Positions 25,730 through 36,442 of a stretch of 64,000 bases of DNA are shown here, one piece after another (position 1 is the stretch's first letter; the number at the start of each line of letters is the position of its first letter). The notes beneath the pieces were generated by a model. It saw only the letters and a list, made by a program, of their open reading frames with translations, did no database searches and was not told the origin of the DNA. The stretch comes from Piper betle (taxonomy: Eukaryota; Streptophyta; Magnoliopsida; Piperales; Piperaceae): positions 1 to 64,000 of the forward strand of contig JAURVB010003213.1 in assembly GCA_033002965.1 (NCBI GenBank), given 5' to 3'. Position numbers and translations under genes: made by a program.

Positions 25730-26607
25730 GTGTTGCAGAAATCGGCCGATTCCGTGCGGAATCGGCCGATTCAATCGGATCGGCGTCGCGCCGATCCGAT
25801 TTTGGCCGATTCCGACCGATTTAAATCGGAATCGGAATCGGCCGATTTAAATCGGAATCGGTTTTTTAGGAAATTATCAAAATACCCTAGGTATGATTTT
25901 TATTAAATTATTTAAGCATGGGTAAAATGGTAATTTGGATTTTAAAAACCTAAAATCAAATCCCCCGACACCGCCGCCGCTCGTCCGCCCGCCGCCGCCC
26001 GGTTTCCGCCTCCGCCGTGCGGCCCCGACTCCGCGCTCGCCGCCGACCGGGCTGCCGACCTCGCCGCCGACCTCGCAACGTCGCCGCCCACCCGTGGCCG
26101 GACCGAATCGGGCACGCACGAATCGCCGCCGACTCCGCCGCCGGCTCCGGGCCGCCGACTCCGGGCCGCCGACGGTTCGTCCGGCCGGGCTGCCGACATC
26201 GACCGGGCTGCCGACATCCTCCGACATCGCCGCCGCGAGACTCGCCGCCGACCGGGCCGCCGGTGGCGGCGGGGGTAAAAATCGCACGGTGGCATTCTTG
26301 TAATTAAAAGTTGACTCGAGTCTAACTCGAGTCAAAAATAATAATTAATTCAAAATAATTTAAAAAAATCTTAAAAAATATTTAAAAATATCAAAAACTA
26401 TAATACACAGAATAATATCAAAATAACATCAATACTTAATTTTAATATATTTATATTATAAATTGTCAAATTATTATATATAACTGATTAAATTAATTTG
26501 GACCGATTCAACTGAACCGATTCCTGGCCGATTCAGACCGATTCCGATTCCGATTCCGATTCACTGGAAAACCGATTCCGATTCCGATTCCGATTTATGC
26601 AACCATG
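25730..26607. mobile_element. Non-autonomous Mutator-like TIR element with CCGATT arrays
   Basis: An 878-bp element flanked by an exact 10-bp duplication, GGCTGATCCA. Terminal inverted repeats are about 16 bp: GTGTTGCAGAAATCGG at the left and TGGTTGCATAAATCGG on the other strand at the right. Each end then carries an array of CCGATT/GAATCGG hexamers (about 25,742-25,866 and 26,508-26,596) in opposite orientation, so the ends can pair over about 90 bp or more. The centre (about 25,963-26,275) is strongly GC-rich and has no real coding frame. A 9-11 bp duplication is typical of Mutator-like elements; that class assignment is inferred. No transposase is present. Confidence 0.7.
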
Positions 26608-26617
26608 GGCTGATCCA
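26608..26617 (+). repeat. Target site duplication, right copy
   Basis: GGCTGATCCA, identical to 25,720-25,729. Confidence 0.8.
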
Positions 26618-26640
26618 CTCATGTATACATTAGTCACTGG

Positions 26641-27135
26641 TATGGGTGAGCAAACTTAGGTATTAACCGACCCAACCGACTTCAGTTTTTAAAAAATTGG
26701 TCCCGCTCGGTTCTTATATTGGGTAACTGAACAAAGATAAGAAAACTCAGTTTAGAACCACACTGAATTGAAATTGACCGAAAACTTTTTTTTAAGAAAC
26801 CTTAATATTCATGTTTTATGTGGGTTATCATTTGTTTATTCTAATTTATTTATAATTTATTTGAGATGTTTAATATAACATTTATGTGGAATAATTTTTA
26901 TTTGATTATGATGGTTAAATCATGTTTAATTTTGATTTGTAATCAAAGCTATAATTAATTTTCACATATTTATTATAGATTTGGTTCCGATTGGATAGAA
27001 CCATATTTTGGTTTGATTCGTTTCGGTTTGGGTACATGTTAGGTTCGGTTCGGTTTTGAAATCAACCCACCAAATACTATTTTGGTAGTTTAGTTCGGGT
27101 AATTCAGAATAGAATTGTCCGATTGCTCACCCTAA
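26641..27135. mobile_element. hAT-like MITE
   Basis: The ends TATGGGTGAGCAA and, on the other strand, TTAGGGTGAGCAA match at 11 of 13 positions. They are flanked by TCACTGG (26,634-26,640) and TCATTGG (27,136-27,142), a near-exact duplication. The subterminal DNA has repeated CGGTTT/AACCGA words. The GGGTGAGCAA terminus is common to plant hAT-derived MITEs. It is non-coding. Confidence 0.65.
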
Positions 27136-28293
27136 TCATTGGCAAAAAACATGCTTAACCCAGTGATTTTCAGACTAGTGACATTTATTATTAATATTAT
27201 TTTTATTATATATATAGGTCTTGTGTTTTTATACGTTGAGTTGGCTTTAGTGGAATGATAGATAATTACTACAGACACTTGTGTTCGGCACGTCGTAGTT
27301 ATCTTTCTTTCTTTTATTTGATTTTGACGTGTATTTATGTATATTTAGTAGACTATTGATTGCGAATTAGTAGTATCTTCTATTCTCGAAATACAATAGG
27401 GTTGTTTCGGTTTGTTTTCTCATTCAAGTTTTATAACTTAATTTATTTAAATATGATTTGATTCGATCATAATTTTGATTTAAATCTTAAGTGAACTAAA
27501 ATTAGGGTATTATATAACCCCTGTTTATAAAAAACAGGGGGATGACTAATCTCTGCGGGTACCCGTTTGATTGATGGACAATACGATAAATCTGTAATTT
27601 GAAAGATTTATGTATAATGATACTGATATTTTCTTGTTGAGCAAGTTTACAAGTCTAACCCAACCTTGACTTGAAGTGCCCGTTTATTTACCACTCTTGC
27701 TTTCGCCTCCACCTTCTCAACGCATACATTTTATCTTTCTTTTCCCAATGAGAATGTATATGTTCAAAATTTAACTAATATGGGTCTCTCTATACAAAGT
27801 ATGGTTTAATCAAATAATCATTTTTAGTCTTTTTCTTATTAATAACCAATTTGCAGTTCACCGGAATCTGAGTTGTCCGATTCCAGTACGGGCCCCTGTA
27901 ATAAAAGGAAAAAATCATTTTCCCTCCCACGAGGCCTGTATATATATTTATTAAATACTTTCTGGAATCATCATTAAAAATATTTAATAAATAATATTTT
28001 TAAAATTAGATATGGGTCACAATCTAGTGAAGTGATTAACATTTTCAGCTCCCAACGCCCATGGACCCATATTAGCATGCCCAATCCTCCGATGTCGTTG
28101 ATTCCTACTGTTAAATCCAACGGTGCAGATTTTACAATAGAATCTCAGATAGTTGGCGATTATCTCGCCCAACCAACGGCTGATATACACCCGATAACCG
28201 AGAACGCCCGATAGCTAATCGGCAGTACTCGCCGACGCCGTTCGCCGGAGCATCGCCGGCGACGATCGCCGGAGCATTGACGGACGGGAGAAC
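27136..28293. other. Upstream region of the RRM gene
   Basis: AT-rich DNA with a short hairpin at 27,518-27,540 (CCCCTGTTT/AAACAGGGG, 5-base loop). The last 150 bases become GC-rich and are probably the promoter and 5' leader of the RRM gene. No certain TATA box. Confidence 0.5.
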
Positions 28294-31200
28294 ATGCCTC
28301 TGAAAAGGAAGAGAGGCTGCGGCAGAAGGCCCCCGGCAAGGCCGCCGAGAACTAGGTCCCGGGAGTCGCCGACGGAGCTTGGGGAGACGGTGGCGACGGA
28401 GGAGGAGGAGAAGGTGGCGGCGGGAGATGCGGGTGAGGGATTGAATTTGGAGGGGAAGGACAGTGGTGTGGTGAAGGTGGAAACTTTGGGGGTGAGCGGC
28501 GGGAGGTGGTCGGAGAGGTTGGTGAGGAGAAGGTAGGCTGTGATAGGGAGGGAGACGGGTGTTGTGCGGTATCGGCATCGAATTGTGAGGTGGAGGTGAA
28601 TCGGAAAGAGGTGGAAGAAGTTGAGGATCGCGTCGAAGCCACCTCTTTGCAGGTGGAAGAGAATGATGGCGAACGCGAAGGTAAAGATTGTATTTTGGAG
28701 TCGGAGAAGTGTGAATTTGTGCAGGAAGACGAGGAAGACCCAGAAGAGATTTTGGACGAGACAGGGGATGGTCCGGAAGAAGTTTTGGATGAGGCTGAAA
28801 ACAATCATAACATGGAAGATGATGGAGGTATAATTGCTTGCTTGATTATTGTTAGTATGATCTTTTTTTGTGTGGCAATTTTGATTTAATGTTGGCATAT
28901 TCTCTTGCTTAATGCTGTGTAACATCTGTAATATGGTTACAACATTTTCAACTGTCATTGAAATTTAGGTCATAGACAATGAGGTAGTCAGCTACTATAG
29001 ACTATTTGAATATGATTTATATATTACAAGCAAACATTATTGCTTAGTCAATTGTGTATTTGTACTGTAATCTTAATAATAACCAAATGTACACATTTAC
29101 TGATTTAAACTTCTCCTCCCGCCGGCAACTTCCCTTTTCTCCACATGTGATATTGGTATGTATGGTGGGATTGAGTATAGAAATCGACTGTATGTAAGGT
29201 TCGCAGAAAATCTCTGTCGATTATCATGTTATATGTATAATGGTAAACAACTGCTTGTTTTCTAGCATTTCATATATGATTAACATTTTAGATTGCAGAT
29301 GTTGACATAGTTGCATCTGATCCTGTTGGCTGTTATTTGCAGAGGAGGCACAAGGCGAGGAGGTTCTGGAGGTTGAGTGTTATACGAGATGATGATAGAA
29401 GTGCAATGATGACAAGGTGAGGTGAAGATGGTCAAGACAATGACGAGTTGGAAGCGGATCCAGCTGAATTTATGCACGATTCTCTTTCAGAAGGAATAAA
29501 ACAAAAAGAATTTGAGATTTTTGTTACTGGATTGAGTAAAGATGCCGTTGAGGAAGATTTGATTAAAGTGTTTGGAGTGTTTGGTGAGATACAAGCAACA
29601 AGGATATTGAAGAATCCAATATCTCAGAGGAGTAAGGGATATGCATTTATCCGGTATGCCACAGTTGAGCAGGCTAAGAGGGCCCTTAATGAGTTGAAGG
29701 GAGGGATAGAGGTATTTTTTAAGTAGGTGTTATGTGTGCCATATTGTAATTTTAAATTTTGTGCATTTTCTGTATCTGTTTGGCGTTCTTCAAAACTACT
29801 GAAAGGCTTTGGTTAGGTGAGAGGCAAACGTGTTGATATCTCCGCTGGTGAGGATAATGATACCCTGTATGTTGGGAACATCTGCAAAACTTGGTCCAAG
29901 GAATATGTAAGACTTTATACTTCTAGGTGCAAATAGCTTGGCTCTTGATTATTGTTGTGCTCAATTGTCATAATGAGTCAAATTTAAGTAATGGACACAC
30001 TCGGTTTTGTTGGTAATGGCCTTGTATCTTGCATGTTGATAGGTGCTTAAAAAGATGAGATGTTATGGTATTAAACATATTAAAGAAATCTATCGACCTG
30101 AAGATCCCATTTCTGAAGGAAAATACAAAGGCTTTGTTCTTTTGGTGTTTAGCAACTATGTTGATGCAATGGCTGCTTTCCAACGCTTAAGAAAACATGA
30201 TGCAGTTTTTGGATGTGAGAGGAGTGCAAGAGTCGCGTTTGCACAATCATCAATGCATCCTAGTGAAGAGTCCTTATTACATGTACGATGGATTTCAATT
30301 TGGTTGAGCTATTACATTGATAATCAAAGTTGCCTTCATAGCAGTATAAATTCGAATAATCATGGTAGTTATTTATTTATTACACTTGTAGGTAAAAACA
30401 GTTTATATTGAGGGAATTCCTGATTCATGGGATGAAGAGAAGTTGGAAGTGCACTGCCAACAGTACGGAGAGGTTGAGAAAATCCAATTACCCAAAAGCT
30501 TCTCTGTTGGAAAGCGGAAAGATTTTGCATATGTTTCATTTGCTTTTCGAGAAAGTGCAGTGGCATGCATTGACAGTACAAACAATGCCCAGGTTGACGA
30601 GGGAGGTATTAAGGTAACCGTCGAATGAATGGGACATGTTTTCTTATTTTCCTGGTAGATGAATGAATTGTGGTGTTTAACTTATTTGTCTTTTTGATGC
30701 AGTTGAAAGCTAATCTGGCCAGGCCTCAGAAGAAAGGCCGTCTTGTAATGCAGGGTCCTCGCGGAGGTTTCAAAATTAGGACAAATTCAACAGAAGCAAG
30801 TCTTTCTAGCAAACTGGAAGGTCATGTCAAGTCAAAACCTGTAGAAGCAGAAGAAAGGGGTCATGGCAGCTTTAGAGGAGGTGGAGGTGGCCAGTCCTCT
30901 AAACCTCATTTTAGAGCTTATAAAGGCAGTGGTGGTTCAGGACTTCAAGATGATGGAGGCGAACAATTTGGTAGTTGGAATCATGGTAGTGGTGGAAAGA
31001 AGGATTCGAAAAGGTTTCGCAAGAAGGCATTTCAGGAACGACAAAAAAGAGAATATTGGTGGGAGGGTGGGGCTGAGAGTAGTGAGGGAGCACCTGCCAC
31101 ACCTCAGACCAGTTTGAAGTCTTCAAAAACGTTTCATGGTAATTTGAAGTTGCAGTATTCTGGTTAATTATCATTTCATTTCTGAAATTTTCTTTATATT

Positions 31201-32568
31201 TGAAGGTCAATTATGAGAAAATACTTATTTCTTTGTAAATTATGTAGGTAATTTGCTGGAAAGGCCAACAAATGTTCCATATACAGTAAATTTCACTACT
31301 GCCAGCTATAATCAGCGTGGGCATGGTTCTCACCCTGGATCCAAACGCCTATATTCTGAAACGGTAGTTAATTTTGCTGAAATTTATTTATTTTAACACT
31401 ATAAAAGTTCTTCCCAAATGGTCTCAAAAGCACCATTAATTGGATTGTACTCTTCAGCAACCTCATTCTGGACATTTTGGATCTTCTGCTAAACAAGGAC
31501 GAGGCTCTTTCGGTTATGGGCAGATAGTGTATGCTTGAATCTTTTTTTCATGCTTTCTTTGCACATATAGCAGAAATACGTTGTAGATTTGCATTTAGCA
31601 TTAGCATGCCTTTTAGAGGGCATAAAAACAAAAATGGTTGCCAATATGCTATTCTGTTTGGTAATCAGACCCGGTGCCTACAATAACAATGCAAGTACAG
31701 CCGCTGATTATGCCAGAGGTACAGCTGCTGGTTATGCCGCAGGTACAGCTGCTGGTTATGCCGGAGGTACAGCTGCTAGATATGCTGGAGGCACAGCTTC
31801 TGAATATCCTGGAGGCGCAGCTCCTGGATATTTTGGAGGCACAGCTCCCGGATATTCTGAAGGTAGATATGCTGGCGGTACAGCTCCTGAATATGCTGGA
31901 GGTATTAGATAGACATGAACTGTTGCATCATGTGATTTTATATGAACTATTAGTTCGCAAAAAGATCAGGGGATTTATGATCTTTTGTGGTGTTACTTTT
32001 AAAGTCGATATCCAACATATTCCAATATTTTTTTGTTTTCTGTGTGCAGGATCCGTTGGACAAGCTTCCTATTATGTACAATATCCTGGTTATCATGAAT
32101 ATGAGGTTCTATACTCTTCTTGCTTCATTCTGGCCCTCCTCTCCTGTCTTTATCTGCCCTTCTCTAATAGACACTTAGACAGACTGAATCAGTGACATGC
32201 ATTTAATGACAATTAAAGAACTTGACAATGTGTTCATTTTTTGAAGTGCTGAATCATTGTTACTTGAAATGTCATAGTTTTAAGCATAGTGTTTTTTGAA
32301 TGGTATAAATTAAATGCTAGTTTGTATTAATCTCCCCTTTTAAAGTACGTATCCATTTTGTTGGCAGAGTCGCTATTCGTACCCCTCTGGAAGTCATAAT
32401 TATGCTTCTGGGGAATATCCGTCCCGTGCAGCATATCAATCAAGTTCTGGGACTTATCCTCCTGACAGCAATGGGCCATATTTGCCTACTAGTGATTCCT
32501 ATACGTCCATGACCAGTGCTTATCCTCATGCAGCTGGAGCTTATCCACCTCACAGGCCATACTATTAG
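28294..32568 (+). CDS. Triple-RRM hnRNP-Q-like RNA-binding protein, eleven exons
   Basis: Exons as I place them: 28294-28827, 29422-29711 (or from 29343), 29817-29906, 30043-30282, 30392-30613, 30703-31138, 31248-31363, 31458-31528, 31669-31901, 32050-32105 and 32368-32568, about 829 residues. The N-terminus is basic (MPLKRKRGCGRRPP) and then strongly acidic. RRM1 has RNP2 IFVTGL and RNP1 KGYAFIRY, RRM2 has LYVGNI and YKGFVLLVF, RRM3 has VYIEGI and KDFAYVSF. The C-terminus is Gly/Arg-rich, then a Tyr/Gly/Ala octapeptide array, then Tyr/Ser/Pro-rich. The build resembles Arabidopsis At2g44710 and the LIF2/hnRNP-Q group of nuclear RNA-binding proteins. Two uncertainties: the basic N-terminus and the acidic segment are in different frames unless one G is added to the run near 28,487-28,491, and the exon 2 acceptor is ambiguous, since the pyrimidine-rich site at 29,342 leads to stops whereas the AG at 29,420-29,421 keeps frame. 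Confidence 0.88.
31693..31901 (+). repeat. Octapeptide-coding 24-bp tandem array in exon 9
   Basis: About eight units of a 24-bp repeat encode variants of Y-A-G-G-T-A-A-G (for example YARGTAAG, YAAGTAAG, YFGGTAPG). One unit is shortened to YSEGR. Tyr/Gly-rich low-complexity tails are common in hnRNP proteins and can promote self-association; that role here is inference. Confidence 0.85.
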
Positions 32569-32633
32569 CAGTTTAGATCATAATTATGTTATTTATTTTC
32601 TGGAAGGGGGAGGACAGTGGATGCTGCGCTTTT
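32184..32633 (+). repeat. Terminal-exon duplication, first copy
   Basis: A unit of about 450 bp holding the end of intron 10, the functional last exon (32,368-32,568) and the start of the 3' UTR. It is repeated at 32,658-33,108. Confidence 0.9.
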
Positions 32634-32657
32634 AGGTAATTTGCTGGAGGCACAGCT

Positions 32658-33108
32658 CTGAATCAGTGACATGCATTTAATGACAATTAAAGAACTTGAC
32701 CATGTGTTACTTGAATTATTGTTAATTGAAATGTCATAGTTTTAAGCATAGTGTTTTTTGAATGGTACAAATTAAATGTTAGTTTGTATTAATCTGCCCT
32801 TTAAAGTACGTATCCATTTTGTTGGCAGAGTCGCTATTCGTACCCCTCTGGAAGTCATACTTATGCTTCGGGAGTATCCGTCCCGTGCAGCAAATCAATC
32901 AAGTTCTGGGACTTATCCTCCTGACGGTGGTATCCTACAAGCAATGGGCCATATTTGCCTACTAGTGATTCCTATACGTCCATGACCAGTGCTTATCCTC
33001 ATGCAGCTGGAGCTTATCCACCTCACAGGCCATACTATTGGCAGTTTAGATCATAATTATGTGATTTCTTTCCTGGAAGGGGGAGGACTGTGGATGCTGC
33101 ACTTTTAC
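32658..33108 (+). pseudogene. Duplicated last exon of the RRM gene, decayed copy
   Basis: A second copy of the intron end, last exon and 3' UTR start. The acceptor TTGTTGGCAG and the first codons (SRYSYPSGSH) are kept at 32,829. A 2-base loss then shifts frame (GCTTCTGGGGAATATCC in copy 1 against GCTTCGGGAGTATCC), and there is an extra stretch of about 15 bases after CCTGAC. If used as an alternative last exon it would give about 30 altered residues and a TGA, without the Tyr-rich tail. Confidence 0.85.
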
Positions 33109-36100
33109 TATCCGCTCCACTTTAATTTTGGTAATTTCCATTCCTTATTTTTTCAGTTTCTGATGTTTTTAGTTATGCTATGGTGCTGAGTGCTGGTGGT
33201 TTGCTTTCATTACAAAAGGTTAATGGCCACCTTCTTTGGTATGACTTGTTGATGGCATGGAAGAATTGAGACAGCAAGTTACTTTTGACACTTGGACTTT
33301 CCAGAGAAAACTTGTGTGTTCAGTCACTTGTGAGTTGACCTGCATAATACTGGCATATCACCTTTAGTTATGTTGTAGACATACGCTGGGATAAGCCTGG
33401 AATCTTTTTATGTATATGTTTCAATGGCGAAAGGTCATTGTTGCTTCCATTTATCTGTTCCACTTGAGTTGAATTCCCAAATTTACTCTATATCATTGGT
33501 TGAGGCAGCTCATGATCTGCCATTGATGGACATGAATTGAAATTTCTTACGCTGTGCGAGCTAGATTTTTACCAATTATGTTTCAGGCATGCCATTGGAC
33601 AGACAAAGGAGATTAGTACAAAGAAGAATCTTTAATGTGCTAACTGTAGGTATATCACGAAAAAAAATTGCAATGACATGGTTTAAATTTGAATCTGAGA
33701 CCCAAACTAGCATGATTAGCGAATGAATATCATTTCATTATGTTGTCTGATTAATAGGTTTAGAATCATAGTTTCTAAGTCAGTCAGCCAATGGATTTTC
33801 ATCTAGATGAATAAATGTATGGATTTTAGAGCATATAACATCCAACTAATTGTGCTTGTAAACAGCTGTGGAATGTTAAATTCGTTCAAACTTATTGAAT
33901 TTTCTTTTTTACTTGAAAAATTCTTGCTAAAATATCATTTATTATGGTTACATTAGCCAAAGTCAGCTTCTTCACATTTTGTAGAATTGGGTAAAATAGA
34001 TGTATCTGTTTGTTATCTGAATCTTCTTTTGATGGCCGGGTAACCGAATAATAACTTGGCCTGGCATGGTATTATGGTTTTTTAGGTTATTTACCTTTTT
34101 GGTTATTTATTAACTTTTATCATTATTATATGGCATATTTTTAGATCATTAATTCGTGGTGTACTCTTGTGTGGATAATTTGTGAATTGATACTGATTTG
34201 ACAGTTCTTACCTGTTGTATGTAGTTTGTGTGTAATCAAATTGACTTGTTGTATATATTCGATCTGTAATTAAACAAACATGGGATTACCTTGTATAATG
34301 TTTTTTTTCCTGGTGAATTATAAGACAAACTCCTAAAATTACTCAAGTGAAAAAAAATCATTAGATGAATTCCCTTCTTTCTTGCATAGAGTTTGTATTT
34401 GTCATTGCAGTTACTTGAAAGAATAGTGTGTATTCTACGCCTATTACACAGTTTGTTTTGTCATTTGTGAATGCAAGAGTACAATGTATGATACAAAATG
34501 AAGCCCTGATCCAGTGCAGGCACATTTATCAAGAAAACATATTGGACAAGCTTATTAAAAATGCTATTGATGGAGAGAAACTATAAAGTTTAGACATGAC
34601 CGATTTCTGAGAATAACTTTTTCATGTGGTAAATGGAGCATTCGACCTAGTTGAAGGGGAGAAAACAACGGATGGAAGATAAATTGTTACCCATTTTGCT
34701 GATGAAAAGGTTGGTATAATTTCCTTAATTGATGATGATTTCCCATATAAATATCAGGGTGTAATTTTAGATGATCTTGAATCTTGGGTCTTTTGGTTCA
34801 AATTCTGTAGATATTGAAAAAAATGTAGGTTTTGTTGGTCTATTAATCCACCCTCTTGAAAGACTCGGCAACTTGAAGAGTATCCTCTTTTATCTGTGTC
34901 GGCGACGACTGCAATAATCTTTCTTTTATTTATTCGTTATCAAATTATGAAATGTGGCAAAAGTCTCCCTTTTTTGGTTCAAAACCAACAAACTATATGG
35001 AGAGGTGCCTACATGATTTCACGATGGAGAAGCTGGGAGGTTGTTGGTTGCTCAGAATAAATAATGTCAAATGATAGATGCCAATATTCTCTATACTAAT
35101 ATATAAAATTTGAAAACTTTTAATAAGGTGCTATTACGTGTTATCTAATTATTTAATAATGATATTCTTTATTTTTTATTAGTAAAAATTTTGTTTGTTT
35201 TTTATTTTAATTAGGATTTGTTTCGAATTCTTTACTAATTTTTTATTGTAATTAAGATTTATTTTATCATGTTATTACGTATCATCTAATTCTTTTATAA
35301 TATTATTTTTTATTTTTAATTAATAAAAATATTACTTTTTTATTGTAATAAGATTTGTTTGGAATCCTTTCATATTTTTTAATTGTAATTAGAATTTATT
35401 TTATCATGTGTCAACTAATTATTATTTTATAATATTGCCCTTTTATTTTTTATTAAGAAAAATACCACTTTTCTATTATAATTATGATTTGTTCTGAATT
35501 TTTAAAGGCTTTTATGTTACAATTAGAATATATTTTGATTTCTATTATAATTAGAATTTATTATAATTGTGATTTGTTACAATTATAATTTTAATGTGAC
35601 CCAGATCATCAATGTAAAACAACTCTGCATGAGAATTAAACATAAGAATATGGGTTAGGCTAATTAGGGTACCCACTAGTTCTAAGTCTAGGATTATATG
35701 ATTCCCTCCAACTGACTTCTTGTTATATGAATCATGGTTGGCTGACTACCACTTCCAGAACACAATCCAACTACATCCCTATTTGGACTTTCTAGTTCTG
35801 TGGATCAACATCTTTTTGTCGCTTGTCAGACTTTTGGGCAAAGTTTTCATCATTTTTTCAAGCTACTTTTCAACATTTCTTTCAAATTCCAATCAACCTT
35901 GGAACTACAAGGCCAAGGAGTCTCTACCCACAATGAGAAGGTGCCCAAATTCATTATATCTTATCATTTTCGCATAGTTAGGATATTACAAGAGCTTGTC
36001 CTCATTCATAGAGGCAGCCAAACGTCTCAAAAATGTATAAGATGAATCGCCAGCACACTGAGAGATGTTGTACAACTGTTTTTTCCATTTTAAATCATGA

Positions 36101-36442
36101 AAGATTGGTGGGTTTTTATGTGTTTGCCAGGTGGCATTGATTTTGTTTGCCTTGTAAGATACCTATTATCAGTCTCATGAACATGAAGTTATTCAACGGT
36201 TCACAGTGATGTATAAGTCATTTTTGCAATTCAAACTAGAAGTTAAATGAATACGGTATTATGGCAAGTTCAAACATGTATTTCACATGGTCAATTTCGA
36301 GTTTCCTGTATAAATACATCACCTGAAAGAATATAATACACTCTCAAACCAGGATATGAAGCATGCTACATGAAATACACCGGATAATACTTCAGAAAAA
36401 AGAACAAATTAACGCCAGTGAAATGTTGGTTATACACAACTA
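33109..36442. other. Intergenic DNA between the RRM gene and the RLK gene
   Basis: The first few hundred bases may be RRM 3' UTR. No gene is recognised. AT-rich degenerate repeats occupy 35,088-35,590 and are listed separately. Open frames at 35.7-36.0 kb match nothing I know. Confidence 0.5.
35088..35590 (+). repeat. AT-rich degenerate tandem repeats, possible Helitron start
   Basis: The block starts with TCTCTATACTAATATAT, which resembles the 5' end of many plant Helitrons (TCTCTACTA...). It continues as three or more degenerate units of about 120-150 bp that each carry CTAATT, TATAATATT, TTTTTATTA and ATTGTAATTA words. I could not find a convincing 3' hairpin with CTRR end. Confidence 0.35.

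Noticed and set aside
25877..26335. Open frames of 96-152 codons on both strands.
   Set aside because: They cover the GC-rich core of the TIR element, all frames look alike in composition, and no domain is recognisable.
28132..28958. Minus-strand frames up to 247 codons.
   Set aside because: Antisense of the acidic, GA-rich first exon of the RRM gene; purine-rich exons give Ser/Pro-rich antisense frames.
35720..36045. Plus-strand frames of 81-85 codons.
   Set aside because: No family resemblance, no splice context, and an isolated position in intergenic DNA.
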